Shown: positions 19,339 to 29,008, counted from the first letter of the stretch. The stretch: DNA of 64,000 nucleotides from CAVTJL01 sp963828215 (GCA_963828215.1 CAWHFO010000016.1:114004-178003); one strand, 5' to 3'. Made by a program: numbers and translations. The notes: generated by a model from the sequence alone, not told the origin.

Positions 19339-19970
19339 ATGAGCCCTGCCGCTACCGACAGCCTCAACGAGATCGCCACCCTGCGCATCGAGCTCGAGGG
19401 CACCGACCCGGTGATCTGGCGCCGGGTCGAGGTGCCGACGTCGGTGACGCTCAAGGTTCTGCACGACATCGTTCAGATCGTGATGGGGTGGCTCGATTGC
19501 CACCTCTGGGAATTCACCGTCGCCGACCGCCGCTTCGGGTTGCCGACGGACGAGGACTGGGGGACCGAGCCGCGCGGCGACGCCGGCAAGGTCCGGCTCC
19601 GCGACGTGCTCAGGCAGCCCGCGACCAGGATCGACTATATCTACGACTTCGGCGACAGCTGGGAGCATCGGCTTACGGTCACCGACATCCGCCCGGGCGA
19701 TCCCGACCTTTCCTATCCGCGCTACATTGCCGGCGAGCGCAACGCGCCTCCGGAGGATTGCGGCGGCGTTCCGGGCTTCTACGACATGCTCGATGCCGCC
19801 GCCGATCCCACCGCCCGGACCATGCCGAGGCGAAGGAATGGCTCGACGATTACGACCCCGACACCGTCGACGAGCTGCCGATCCACCATGCCCTCCGCCG
19901 CATCGCCAGTCGCCGCAACGCGGCGAAGGCCCGGCTGACCAAAAGAAAGAAATCGCCGCCGACCGGATGA
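19339..19970 (+). CDS. Plasmid pRiA4b ORF-3 family protein (one frameshift)
   Basis: Conserved protein of unknown function. Diagnostic blocks are IELEGTDPVIWRRVEVP near the start, YIYDFGDSWEHRLTV in the middle, and a C-terminal HAEAKEWLDDYDPDTVDE. A single missing base near 19830 shifts the last quarter into another frame; corrected length is 210 residues. The basic tail KRKKS is typical. It stands alone, divergent from the small SDR. Confidence 0.82.
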
Positions 19971-20273
19971 GCCGCACCGACGACCAGCGCGCGGTCTCCT
20001 CTCGGATCACACGGCGCTATGGGCACCTGGCCCGCTCTTGGCAGCGGGTCCTGGTGAGCCTCGGGGCGCTCCGGGCGCGCAGGCGGCATTTGGCTCGGCT
20101 ACGCACCCCGGCTACCCTTTCGGCAGGTCGTCCGCCGGGCTGATCGTCGCCCCTGGGCCTCGCGGCCGGTCACAGGCGCGTGGCTCGCGAATCCGTGAGC
20201 GGAAATCGAGGCTGGATGCCCGGATATCTGGCGGGCCGGCCCGGCGCACCGCCGGGAGCGCTGGGAGCATCAG
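19971..20273. other. Intergenic region without a recognisable gene
   Basis: About 300 bases between the pRiA4b-type gene and the TTC38-like gene. No conserved reading frame, RNA gene or clear repeat is seen. The promoter of the downstream gene presumably lies here. Confidence 0.5.
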
Positions 20274-21653
20274 ATGATCGTCGATCGATTCGCGGGGCAG
20301 CACACCGCCACCAGGGTCGAGGCCGTGCGGGCCTTCGAGGGCGCCGTCCTGGCGATCGCGGCGCACCGCCCGGAAGCCGGCGCCCACCTTGAGACGGCGC
20401 TGGCGCAGGATCCGGATCTCGTGGCGGCTCATGCCCTGAAGGGCCTGGGCGCGGTGATGCTGGCCCGCTCGGAGACGATGGTCGCGGCCCGCAGCTGTCT
20501 CGCCGATGCGCGGGGAGCGCTGGACCGCCGCGGCGGCAGTGTCACCGAGATGGCACTCGTGGATGCCCTCGAGGCCGCGGCGGCAGGCGGCCTTCGGCGC
20601 GCCGCCGACGGGCTCGACGCCCATCTCGCCGCCCGCCCCGACGACTTCCTCGCGGCCAAGCTCTGCCACGGCCTCCATTTCATGTGCGGGGACGGGCCGG
20701 GCATGCTCGAGACCACGCGCCGCACGCTCGAGGCCTGGTCGCCGGGCATGCCGGGCTACGGCTTCCTGCTCGGCTGCCACGCCTTCGCGCTCGAGGAGAG
20801 CGGCGCCTACCGCGATGCCGAGCGCGTCGGGCGCGCGGCCGTCGCCCGCGAGCCGCGGGATGCCTGGGGCATCCACGCCGTGGCGCACGTGCTCGAGATG
20901 GAGGGTCGGACGGGCGAAGGGGTGGCGTGGCTCGACGCCTCGCGCCAGACCTGGACCGGCTGCAACAACTTCTCGTTCCACCTCGCCTGGCACCTGGCGC
21001 TCTTCTGGATGGCGCAGGGCGCTCCCGAGGTGGCGCTCGATCTCTACGATCGGGAGGTGCGGCCCCGGCCGACCGACGATTTCCGCGACGTCGCCAACGC
21101 CGTCTCGCTGCTGGTCAGGCTCGAGCAGGAGGGTGTTCCGGTGGGCGGGCGGTGGGCCGAGCTGGCCGAGCTGGCGCTCCGTCGCCGCCACGACCTCACG
21201 CTGGTCTTCGCGACCCTCCACCATCTCCTGGCCCTGGTCGGCTCGGCCCGGCTCGAGGCCGCGGACGAGATCCTCCTGGGGCTGCAGCGGCGCGCCAAGG
21301 GCGAGGACGACCAGGCCCGGGTGGCCCGGGAGGTGGGCCTGCCCCTCGCCCGGGCGCTCCTGGCCCGGCCGCGGCCGCGGCGGGCCGCCCCCGATCTCGC
21401 CCGGCTGGCGGGCCGGCTCCGCGGCCTCGGCGGCAGCAACGCCCAGCGGGACCTGTTCGTCCGCGAGATCGCCCTCCTCGCGGCCCGCTCCGGCGACCGT
21501 CCCGGCCTCGAGGGCGTGCTGGCGGTGCGCCGCCGGCTGAAGCGCGAGGACGGCTTCGTCGGGCTGGTCAGGGCGCGCCTCGTCCGAAGCCGGCCGCGCA
21601 GCCCGGCCGCCTGGGCCGCGAGCGGCGGCCAGCTGGCCGGGGCCGCGCCCTGA
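20274..21653 (+). CDS. TTC38-like tetratricopeptide-fold protein
   Basis: Intact 459-residue alpha-helical protein resembling the tetratricopeptide repeat protein 38 family found in bacteria and eukaryotes. Recognisable blocks are CHGLHFMCGDGPGMLETTRR, PGYGFLLGCHAFALEESGAY and the repeated CNNFSFHLAWHLALFWMAQG. Function is unknown in bacteria. It stands alone and is convergent with the DsbA-fold gene. Confidence 0.85.
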   Translation: MIVDRFAGQHTATRVEAVRAFEGAVLAIAAHRPEAGAHLETALAQDPDLVAAHALKGLGAVMLARSETMVAARSCLADARGALDRRGGSVTEMALVDALEAAAAGGLRRAADGLDAHLAARPDDFLAAKLCHGLHFMCGDGPGMLETTRRTLEAWSPGMPGYGFLLGCHAFALEESGAYRDAERVGRAAVAREPRDAWGIHAVAHVLEMEGRTGEGVAWLDASRQTWTGCNNFSFHLAWHLALFWMAQGAPEVALDLYDREVRPRPTDDFRDVANAVSLLVRLEQEGVPVGGRWAELAELALRRRHDLTLVFATLHHLLALVGSARLEAADEILLGLQRRAKGEDDQARVAREVGLPLARALLARPRPRRAAPDLARLAGRLRGLGGSNAQRDLFVREIALLAARSGDRPGLEGVLAVRRRLKREDGFVGLVRARLVRSRPRSPAAWAASGGQLAGAAP

Positions 21654-21668
21654 CGCCCGTCCCGCCCC

Positions 21669-21687
21669 GGCCGGTGCGCCTCCGGCC
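21669..21687. terminator. Short hairpin between convergent genes
   Basis: A 6-bp GGCCGG/CCGGCC stem (21669-21674 with 21682-21687) lies just before the stop of the minus-strand isomerase gene and after the TTC38-like gene. Weak candidate terminator. Confidence 0.25.
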
Positions 21688-22290
21688 TCACCAGCCGCCC
21701 GCGGCGAGCCAGCGCTCGAGCTGATCCAGGCGGTCCGCCCCCCAGAAGGGCTCGCCGTCGACGAGGAAAAAGGGCGAGCCGAAGACGCCCCGGGCGATCG
21801 ATCGGTCGGTCTCGTCCTTGAGGCGCTGCTTGATCGCGGGATCGGCGCAGGCGGCCGCGAGCTCGCTCTTGCCGATCCCGAGCGGCACCGCCACCTCCGC
21901 CACCTGCTCCACCGTGGACATGTCGCGCCCCAGGCCCCAGTGGGCGTGAAGGACCGCCTGCGCCAGGCCCTTGGCCAGGTCCTCGTCCTGCTCCACGAGC
22001 CACCAGTAGGCGCGGCTCGCGGCGAGCGAGCTCATCGGCAGGACCGGCGGCTCCTTGTAGGGGGCGCCGAGCAGCCGGGCGAAGCGCGGCACGTCCCGCA
22101 GCAGATAGGGCCCCTTCAGCGGCACCTTCACGTTGGGCTGCGAGCCGGTGGCCTTGAGCGCGGCCCCCAGCATGATCGGCCGCCAGGTCACCTCGCGCCC
22201 GTGGCCGGCGGCGATGGCGTCGATCTGCAGGCTGGCCAGATAGCCGTAGGGCGAGGCGAACTCGAAGTAGAAGTCGATGGGATCGGGCAT
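21688..22290 (-). CDS. 2-hydroxychromene-2-carboxylate isomerase-like, DsbA fold
   Basis: 200-residue kappa-GST/DsbA-fold protein. The N-terminus MPDPIDFYFEFASPYGYLAS carries the active-site Ser position used by 2-hydroxychromene-2-carboxylate isomerases instead of the CxxC of oxidoreductases. The C-terminal FGSPFFLVDGEPFWGADRL is typical. Start ATG 22290 is chosen because the family begins directly with the first beta strand. It is 79 bases downstream of an acyl-CoA ligase on the same strand; aromatic or fatty acid breakdown is plausible. Confidence 0.87.
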   Translation of the reverse strand: MPDPIDFYFEFASPYGYLASLQIDAIAAGHGREVTWRPIMLGAALKATGSQPNVKVPLKGPYLLRDVPRFARLLGAPYKEPPVLPMSSLAASRAYWWLVEQDEDLAKGLAQAVLHAHWGLGRDMSTVEQVAEVAVPLGIGKSELAAACADPAIKQRLKDETDRSIARGVFGSPFFLVDGEPFWGADRLDQLERWLAAGGW

Positions 22291-22369
22291 CAGCGGCGGA
22301 CTCCGGTGCCGGCTTCGGCGATCCGGTGAGGAAACCATCGCCGGCCATGCCGGGTCAACGCGCAGAAGG

Positions 22370-24061
22370 TCACGCGGTTCGCTCCTCCACGAGCCCGAGC
22401 TCGGCCGCCGTCTGGGCGCGCAGGATGTATTTTTGGACCTTGCCGGTCACGGTGGTGGGGAAGCTGTCGACGAAGCGCACATAGCGCGGCACCTTGTAGT
22501 GGGCGATCTTTTCCCGGCAGAAGGCGCGGATCTCCTCCTCGTCCGCCCGCTCGCCCTGCACCAGGATCACGGCAGCACAGATCTCCTCCCCATAGTGCGG
22601 ATCGGGCACGCCGAAGCACTGCACGTCCCGGATCTTCGGGTGCGAGTACAAAAATTCCTCGATCTCGCGGGGATAGACGTTCTCGCCGCCGCGGATGACC
22701 ATGTCCTTGATGCGGCCCACGATGTTGCAGTAGCCCTCCCTGTCGATGGTGGCGAGGTCGCCCGTGTGCATCCATCGCGCGGGGTCGATCGCCTCGGCGG
22801 TGAGCCCGGGCTCGCCCCAATAGCCCTGCATCACCGAGTAGCCTCGGGTGCAGAGCTCGCCCGGGGCACCGCGCGGCACGATCCTTCCCTCGGCATCGAC
22901 GATCTTGACCTCGATGTGCGGATGGATGCGGCCCACGGTGGAGACCCGGCGCTCGATCGGGTCCTCGGTCGAGCTCTGGAAGCTCACCGGGCTCGTCTCG
23001 GTCATGCCGTAGGCGATCGTGACCTCGCCCATGTGCATCTCGGCCACCACCTTGCGCATCACCTCGATCGGGCAGGGCGAGCCCGCCATGATCCCGGTGC
23101 GGAGCGAGCCGAGATCGAAACGCTTGAACTCGGGGTGGCCGAGCTCGGCGATGAACATGGTGGGCACACCATAGAGGGCCGTGCAGCGCTGCTCCGCCAC
23201 GGTCTCCAGCGTCGCCAGCGGATCGAATCCCGCGCCCGGATAGACCATGGCGCTGCCGTGCGTCATGCAGGCGAGGTTGCCCAGCACCATGCCGAAGCAG
23301 TGGTAGAGCGGCACAGGGATGCAAACCGAATCCTCGGGGCCCAGACGCTGCGCCTCGCCGATGAAAAAGCCGTTGTTGAGGATGTTGTGGTGGGTGAGGG
23401 TGGCCCCCTTGGGCAGACCGGTCGTGCCGCTCGTGAACTGGATGTTGATCGGGTCGTCGAACTGCAGGCGCTCCCCGATCTCGGCCAGCCGCGCCCGATG
23501 CGCCGCGCTGCCGACTGCGGCCACCTCCTCGAAGGGCAGTGTGCCCGGCCCGGATCCGCCGATCTGCACGACCAGCCGAAGATCCGGCAGCCGTGCCGAC
23601 CTGAGCTGGCCGGGATGCGAGCCCGCCAGCTCGGGCGCCAGCTCCCCCAGCATCGCCGGATAGTCGCTGGTCTTGAACCGGCTCGCCAGGATCAGCGCCC
23701 GGCATCCGACCTTTTTCAATGCGTACTCGAGCTCGTGGGTCCGATAGGCCGGGTTGATGTTGACGAGCATCAGCCCCGCCCGCGCCGTGCCGATCTGCGT
23801 CACCACCCACTCGGCATTGTTGGGCGACCAGATGCCGACGCGTTCCCCGGGCTCCAGGCCCAAGGCCAAGAGCCCGGCCGCGAAGGCGTCGGCCCGCGCC
23901 AGCAGCTCGCCATAGCTCCAGCGCACGCCCTGGTCGCGCACGATCAGCGCCGGCCGCTCGGCCCAGCGCACCGCCGCCCTGCCGACATGCACGCCGATCG
24001 TCTCGCCGATCAGCGGCACCTCGGACCCGCCGTGAACATAGCTCGGCCTCGGCCCCTGCAT
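22370..24061 (-). CDS. Acyl-CoA synthetase (AMP-binding)
   Basis: Intact 563-residue ANL-superfamily ligase that activates a carboxylic acid to its CoA thioester with ATP. Motifs are FTSGTTGLPKGATLTH, AYGMTETSPVSF, MHTGDLATID, and GRIKDMVIRGGENVYPREIE, with the C-terminal catalytic Lys in TGKVQKY. It resembles the medium- to long-chain fatty acid group (FadD-like) that shares the NINPAYRTHELEYALKKVG block. Not in an obvious operon except for the isomerase-like gene downstream. Confidence 0.9.
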   Translation of the reverse strand: MQGPRPSYVHGGSEVPLIGETIGVHVGRAAVRWAERPALIVRDQGVRWSYGELLARADAFAAGLLALGLEPGERVGIWSPNNAEWVVTQIGTARAGLMLVNINPAYRTHELEYALKKVGCRALILASRFKTSDYPAMLGELAPELAGSHPGQLRSARLPDLRLVVQIGGSGPGTLPFEEVAAVGSAAHRARLAEIGERLQFDDPINIQFTSGTTGLPKGATLTHHNILNNGFFIGEAQRLGPEDSVCIPVPLYHCFGMVLGNLACMTHGSAMVYPGAGFDPLATLETVAEQRCTALYGVPTMFIAELGHPEFKRFDLGSLRTGIMAGSPCPIEVMRKVVAEMHMGEVTIAYGMTETSPVSFQSSTEDPIERRVSTVGRIHPHIEVKIVDAEGRIVPRGAPGELCTRGYSVMQGYWGEPGLTAEAIDPARWMHTGDLATIDREGYCNIVGRIKDMVIRGGENVYPREIEEFLYSHPKIRDVQCFGVPDPHYGEEICAAVILVQGERADEEEIRAFCREKIAHYKVPRYVRFVDSFPTTVTGKVQKYILRAQTAAELGLVEERTA

Positions 24062-24205
24062 GATCGCCTCTCCCGTCCAGCCCCCGACGCCACGTTCTCA
24101 ACTCGGCGTCTTGCGAGGACCAAAGGAGCGCCAGCCGACGCCGTAGCGCAAGCCCGGGCGTGACGGTCAAACTCTGGAAGAGGTTTCTTTTCTTTTTTGG
24201 TCTTC

Positions 24206-24985
24206 TCACGGCCCGAGCGGCTTCTGCCCCGCGGCCTTTCTAGGGCGATCGGGCTCGGCCTCGCTCGCCGCGAGCTCGGCCCGACGCATCTCCTCGAGGG
24301 TCGTGAAGTACCAAGCCCAGGCCGGATTGTCCCGGGTGAAGCGGGCCATCGCCGACAGGGGCTCGGCGTCGGCGGCCGGCTCGGCGGCTGGTGCCTCGTC
24401 GGCGGGAGCGACAGGAATTTCCGCCTCGGCAGCCGCCGCCTCGCGCGCCGCCTCGCGGAGCGCGGCCCGGCCGGCCTCGGCGCCGATGAAGTCGGCGAGG
24501 CGGGGGGCGGCGGCATGGGCCGGGCCCAGCGGGTGCTGGCCGTAGCCCGCCATCGAGTCGCGAGGCTGCTCGGGCGGCGCCGTGGCGGCCGGGCGCACGG
24601 CCTTGGGCTCCGTCGCCTGCTCGAAGGTCCGCCGCACCAGCTTGACCAGCCGCCAGGCCGGGCTCCGGCCGCGGTTGGCCTCATAGACAATAAACATCAG
24701 GGCGCGGCGGTCGCCCATGTCGACCAGATGCTGGAGATCGGCCATGGCCGTCTCGATCAGCACCCGCTCCTGCTCGTCGAAGGGCAGCTCGCGCGCGGCC
24801 CGGTACTGCGCGACGAGGCGAGAAAACTCGCGGTCGGCGACGAACGCCTGGATTTCCTCCTCCGTCGTGGCCTCGACCTCGGCGACCTCGGCCGGGGTGA
24901 GCCCGGCGGCGAGGCGGCGCGCCAGCCGGCAGCGGCGGGCGCCGGGCAGCGAGACGGGCGAGCGGGAGGGGTAGGGAGCAGGCAT
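24206..24985 (-). CDS. Hypothetical protein with Ala/Pro-rich C-terminus
   Basis: 259 residues, not recognised. The N-terminal part (residues 17-55) has basic and Leu/Ala-rich helices followed by TPAEVAEVEATTEEEIQAFV, which could be a small helix-turn-helix. The central LVDMGDRRALMFIVYEANRG segment looks folded. The last 120 residues are Ala-, Glu- and Pro-rich and probably disordered. It stands alone upstream of the acyl-CoA ligase. Codon use matches its neighbours. Confidence 0.55.
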   Translation of the reverse strand: MPAPYPSRSPVSLPGARRCRLARRLAAGLTPAEVAEVEATTEEEIQAFVADREFSRLVAQYRAARELPFDEQERVLIETAMADLQHLVDMGDRRALMFIVYEANRGRSPAWRLVKLVRRTFEQATEPKAVRPAATAPPEQPRDSMAGYGQHPLGPAHAAAPRLADFIGAEAGRAALREAAREAAAAEAEIPVAPADEAPAAEPAADAEPLSAMARFTRDNPAWAWYFTTLEEMRRAELAASEAEPDRPRKAAGQKPLGP

Positions 24986-25228
24986 TTCTCCTTGTACTAG
25001 GAGGAAACACCTTCTGTCAACCGGAAAGTTGCTTCTTTTCTTTTGTCACGCCACCGCCGAGCCCGATCGCTGGCCCCTCGCCTCTTTGCCAACCGCCGGT
25101 CCCGTCGAGGTTGCGCAATGAGGGGGCGGCTCACCGACGTGACTCCGGCGTCGGCTTGGCCCTACCCTTCGGGCTTCGGGCTTACATTGGTGCGAATTCT
25201 TGCTACCATGCTCGACGAGGAGACAGCG

Positions 25229-25510
25229 ATGGCGAACGTGGAAAAGCTGAGCATCGCCCTCACGCCCGACATGGCGGCGATCGTGCGGCAGGCGGTCGAG
25301 AGCGGCGACTATGCGTCGGCGAGCGAGGTGATCCGGGACGCGCTGCGCGACTGGAAGCTTAGGCGTGCGGTCGACCAGGAGATGGTTCTGGAGCTGCGAC
25401 GCCTCTGGCAGGAAGGCCTCGACAGCGGCCCGGCGGAGCGGCTCGACATGGACGAGATCAAGCGTGAGGCGCGGGCGCGCCTCGAGGCACGCGCAGAAGC
25501 CCGATCCTGA
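25229..25510 (+). CDS. parD: Type II antitoxin, ParD/CopG type
   Basis: 93-residue antitoxin with an N-terminal ribbon-helix-helix (VEKLSIALTPDMAAIVRQAV, then SGDYASASEVIRDALRDW) and an acidic C-terminal tail for toxin binding. Start ATG 25229 is preceded by GAGGAG-like spacing. The stop overlaps the start of the toxin gene (TGATG). The module sits at the edge of an insertion-sequence island, a common position for toxin-antitoxin pairs. Confidence 0.88.
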   Translation: MANVEKLSIALTPDMAAIVRQAVESGDYASASEVIRDALRDWKLRRAVDQEMVLELRRLWQEGLDSGPAERLDMDEIKREARARLEARAEARS

Positions 25511-25798
25511 TGGCCCGCCTTGTCCGCTCGCCGCAGCGCCCGGGAGGACCTGATCGAGCTTTGGACGTACATCGCGATGGACGATCCGGCGGCCGCCGAT
25601 CGACTGCTGGACGCGATCGAGGAGAAGCTCCTCATGCTGGCGGCGAGCCCGAGGCTGGGGCCGTCCCGTCCCGACATCGCCCCTGGGCTTCGCCTGTTCC
25701 CGATTCGTCGCTACGTCATCCTCTATCGCGAGCTGCCGGACGGCATCGAGATCGTGCGCGTCGTGCATGGGATGCGGCGGCTGAGCGATGTGGTGTAA
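25510..25798 (+). CDS. parE: Type II toxin, RelE/ParE type (one frameshift)
   Basis: ParE-type toxin; from the fourth codon the family sequence reads SAREDLIELWTYIAMDDPAA, followed by SPRLGPSRPDI and FPIRRYVILYREL. The ATG 25510 that overlaps the antitoxin stop is one base out of frame with this (extra C near 25518); corrected length is 95 residues. TTG 25520 could also start a shorter intact product. Whether the toxin is functional depends on that one base. Confidence 0.8.
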
Positions 25799-26103
25799 GG
25801 GACTCACGACGACGGCGCGCGGAATTGAATGCACTGTCATGTATGGACGGCCCCTGCGTTGCAAGGACGAAGTGGCGGCTGTTGGCGGTCTGGTCGGGTG
25901 CAGTCATGTATCCGGCCTGTTGGTGCGGTACGGTTGACCGCTGGCCCTGATGAAGTCCGCGGGATCGGCTCCCCATCACCGTAGCGCGCTCGTGGCGCAT
26001 GACAGTGCGCGGGTTTGTCCGATCCCCGGGCTCGACCCGGATCGCCATCACGTCACGTTTCACCCTCGCAATCGAGAGCCCTTTTGATTGGGCCGCGTCC
26101 GCG
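25799..26103. other. Non-coding flank of the IS110 element
   Basis: About 300 bases between parE and the IS110 transposase stop. No gene is seen. Position 25971-25983 holds a 13-base sequence repeated at 27310-27322 on the other side of the transposase, so part of this stretch (25984-26103) is probably the transposon's own non-coding end. In IS110 elements the non-coding ends can encode a bridge RNA. Confidence 0.45.
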
Positions 26104-27229
26104 TCAGGCGGCCGGGAACGGTGTCGCGCGATAGACCTCGCCGCGGCTGAGCACGGCCCAGGCGATGCGCGCCATCTTGTTGGCGAGCGCCACGGTGACG
26201 AGCCGCACGGGCTTCGCGGCCAGGAGCCCGCTCACCCAGGCGATCCCGCCGGGCACGTTCCGGCGCTTGTAGCGGACGAGGCCGGTGGCGCCGATCACCA
26301 GAAGGCGTCGGAGGTAGCGTCGGCCGGCCTTGGTGATGCCGCCGAGGCGCTCCTTGCCGCCGGTCGAGTTCTGCCGCGGCACCAGCCCGAGCCAGGCGGC
26401 AAACTGCCGGCCGGACTTGAAGACCGAGGCGTCCGGCACGGCGGCGGCCAGCGACCGAGGCGATGAGCGGTCCGATGCCCGGGATGGAGGCAAGACGGCG
26501 GCTCGCCTCGCAGGCCGCGGTGCCGCGCCACGATCACCTTCTCGATCGCCATGGATCTTCTCGTCGGCGTCCGCGATCTGGGCCGCGATCAGCCGAAGCG
26601 CCTCGCGCTAGCCGGCAGCCGGAAGCGCTTCCCCCTCGGGACTCTCGAGGCTCGCCAGCAGCTTGACGAAGTCCGCCTTTGCCCTGGCGGGCGATCACGC
26701 CGAACTCGGCCAGGTGGCTCCGGAGCGCGCAGATCAGCATCGTGCGCTGGCGGACCAGCAGGTCGCGCGTCCGGTGCAGCGTCGCCATCGCCTGGCTCTG
26801 GGCGCTCTTGACCGGCACGGAGCGCATGTGCGGGCCCTGCGCCGTCTTGCTGACGGCGCCTGCTTCGCAGACGGATGTTCGGTCAGCAGACGGAACATCC
26901 GTCTGCTGACCGAACATCGTCACCGCCTCGGCCAGCGCCGCCGCGTCGGCCGCATCGTTCTTGCGGCCGCGCTCTCACATAGGGCTTCACGTGCGCCGGC
27001 GGCAGAAGCCGCACCTCGTGCCCCAAGGCGCCCAGCTGCCGGGCCCAATAATGCGAGCCGAGCCGCAGGCCTCCATCGGCCACCAGACACGGCGCCAGCC
27101 CCGCAAAGAAGCTCACCACCTCGTCCCGGCGCAGCCGCCGCCGCACCGTCACCGCGCCCGCCGCATCGACCCCGTGCGCCTGGAAAACGACTTCGCGATG
27201 TCCAACCCGATCGTGCTAACCTCGCCCAT
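26104..27229 (-). pseudogene. IS110-family transposase, disrupted
   Basis: DEDD-type transposase starting GEVSTIGLDIAKS at ATG 27229. Later blocks are LLPPAHVKPYV, MRSVPVKSAQSQAMATLHRTRDL and the C-terminal AAWLGLVPRQNSTGGKERLGGITKAGRRYLR, which holds the conserved Ser region. Several frameshifts are present, near 27185, 27090, 26985, 26600 and 26455. A roughly 79-bp block of hairpins at 26840-26918 is inserted between AEAVT and MRSVPV; without it the gene would be about 349 codons, the normal length. Confidence 0.75.
26839..26918. repeat. Tandem hairpin block inside the IS110 transposase
   Basis: Contains three inverted repeats. An 8-bp stem (26839-26846 with 26852-26859) has loop TTGCT. 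CTGC/GCAG (26860-26863 with 26867-26870) has a 3-base loop. A 21-bp perfect stem (26874-26894 with 26898-26918) has a 3-base loop. Inside the last, overlapping 12-bp arms (26868-26879 with 26894-26905) allow an alternative fold. The core GTCAGCAGAC recurs in the IS630 hairpins at 63441-63499. Confidence 0.7.
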
Positions 27230-27322
27230 GGACGGACTCCTCTCCAAAGTGGCGTTCTCGACAACGACCACGCTAGGGCACCTCGATGCCGGGGAGCAGG
27301 GGCCGTCCACCCCATCACCGTA

Positions 27323-27784
27323 ATTCAGAAGGCCAAGCGTATCGACCAGCACATGCCGTTTGCGGCCGTTGATTTTCTTGCCGCCATCATAGCCGCGCGG
27401 GCCGCCGCTTTCGGTGGTTTTCACCGACTGGCTGTCAACGATCCCGGCCGTGGGCTGGGCCGTGCGGCCGGCGGCTTCGCGCGCCGTGACCAGGAGGCCG
27501 TAGTACAGACCGAGCAGGGTGCCGTCCTGCCACCAGCGGCGAAAATAGCCGAAGACGGTGCTCTTGGGCGGGAACTGCTTGGGCAACATGGCCCACTGGC
27601 AGCCGGTGCGCAGCAGATAGAAGATGGCGTCCAGCACCGTTCGAAGATCCGTCGTGCGAGGTCTCCCAACCCGCTTTGTCGGTGGCAAGCGGGGCTCGAT
27701 CAGGGCGAACTCGGCATCGGTCAGATCGGTTGCGTAGCGTCTGGCGGCCTGGGCATACTTGGCCCGGGCGGAATCGGTCCACAT
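27323..27784 (-). pseudogene. IS5-family (IS427-type) transposase, 3'-truncated
   Basis: N-terminal half of an IS427-group transposase: TDLTDAEFALIEPRLPPTK, LLRTGCQWAMLPKQFPPKST, then GIVDSQSVKTTESGGPRGYD with the first catalytic Asp, and INGRKRHVLVDTLGLL. The sequence stops matching at 27323, exactly where the 13-bp repeat of the IS110 element begins. The remaining catalytic residues are lost. Start ATG 27784. Confidence 0.8.
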
Positions 27785-27850
27785 GGCGGCGTCTCCTCGC
27801 TTCACACACGAGGCACACTCCACAACCGGCTGATTCCGCTCAACTCTTTT

Positions 27851-28961
27851 GGCGGTGTCTGCCTTCCGCGTTGATTTTGCGCCGAGCGCATGGAACATTT
27901 AGCGAACATACCTCGCGGGAGGGAGGGATTCGCATGGATCGGTCAAGGTTCGGGCGTCTGTGCGCCGGCATCGAGCGATTGACGGTCAGGCAGCTGCGCG
28001 AGCTGCGCCGTCGGCTGGGCGAGGTCGACGCGCGCATGGCGCTTCTGGCGCGGATCGACGCGCGAGGGCTGGCGCTGGAGCGATGCGTCCATTGTGGTGC
28101 GACGGCCCCGCAGCGCTGGGGCGAGACGCGCGCCGGGCTGCAGCGGCTGCGGTGCAGGGGATGCCGGCGTACCTTCTCTGCGGCGACCGGAACCGCTTGG
28201 GCCCGCCTGCGCCGTCCCGAGCAGGTCCAGCTGGTGTTGGAGGACATGCTGGCGCGGACCCCGGCTCGTGCCGGGCGCTCGCGGCGCGGCTCGGGGTCGA
28301 CAAGATGACCGTCTGGCGTTGGCGCAAGCGCATCCTCGAGGCGCTCATCGGTGTCGGCGCCACGCTGCTGCACGGCATCGTCGAGGCCGACGAGAAGTTC
28401 TTCCGCGAATTGCGCAAAGGCTCGCGGGAATGGGTCAATCACGAACGGGACCCGGCCCGGTTCCCCAAGCCCGACCGCCCGCGCTGGCAGGATTACCGGC
28501 GGCTCGGCCTGCTGCGGCCCGCCGGCGTGTCGAGATGGCAGATCCCGGTCCTCACCCTCGCCGATCGCGCCGGCGCGCGCCGGGCCGATCCGCTGCCCGA
28601 CCGGCGCGCGCGAAGCCTCGTCGCCGTGCTCGAGCGCCATGTCGGCCAGGACGCGGTGCTCTGCTCGGACGGCGATGCTGCCTACGACCTCTTCGCCAGG
28701 GCGCGGGCGCTGCCCCACTACCGTCTGAACCCCAAAACAGGCCCAAGGGTCATCCGCACCGCCTTCCACATCCAGACCATCAACAACCTGCACAGCCGCT
28801 TCGAGAGCTTCATGAAGCCGTTCTGCGGTCCGGCCACCAAGAACCCGCCCGGCTATGCCGCCTGGTTCATCACCGGGCTCACCGGGGACGAAACCGCCAT
28901 GCGCGACACGGCCTGGCAGCGGCTGCTCCCAGCCTGACCAACACGGACCGCAGACACCGCC
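27851..28961 (+). mobile_element. IS1595-type insertion sequence
   Basis: A 12-bp perfect terminal inverted repeat, GGCGGTGTCTGC at 27851-27862 and its complement at 28950-28961, brackets one transposase gene. The flanks (ACTCTTTT and ACCCCTTT) are similar but not identical, so a clear 8-bp target duplication is not proven. Element length is 1111 bp. Confidence 0.7.
27934..28937 (+). CDS. IS1595-type transposase (one frameshift)
   Basis: Transposase with an N-terminal zinc ribbon (CVHCG about residue 50, then CRGCRRTFSAATGTAWARL), a helix-turn-helix (LAARLGVDKMTVWRWRKRI) and an ISXO2-like DDE core: IVEADEKFF, CSDGDAAYD and IQTINNLHSRFESFM. The frame changes near 28255 (one base missing or two extra), between the zinc ribbon and the HTH; corrected length is about 333 residues. 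Lies within inverted repeats at 27851 and 28961. Confidence 0.8.
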
Positions 28962-29008
28962 ACCCCTTTTCGGATGGGCTCTTAGAACAACCTGATTATC
29001 CTTTATAC

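Larger units (their letters stand above)
25984..27309 (-). mobile_element. IS110-family insertion sequence bounded by 13-bp direct repeats
   Basis: Identical 13-mers CCCCATCACCGTA at 25971-25983 and 27310-27322 bracket the transposase. The right-hand copy abuts a truncated IS5-type transposase gene, so the IS110 element appears to have joined there. IS110 elements have no inverted repeats and recombine at short core sequences, so the repeat may represent target and core sequence. The boundaries are tentative. Confidence 0.5.

Noticed and set aside
22277..24163. A 628-codon plus-strand frame over the acyl-CoA ligase gene
   Set aside because: Antisense shadow; the minus strand carries every ANL-ligase motif.
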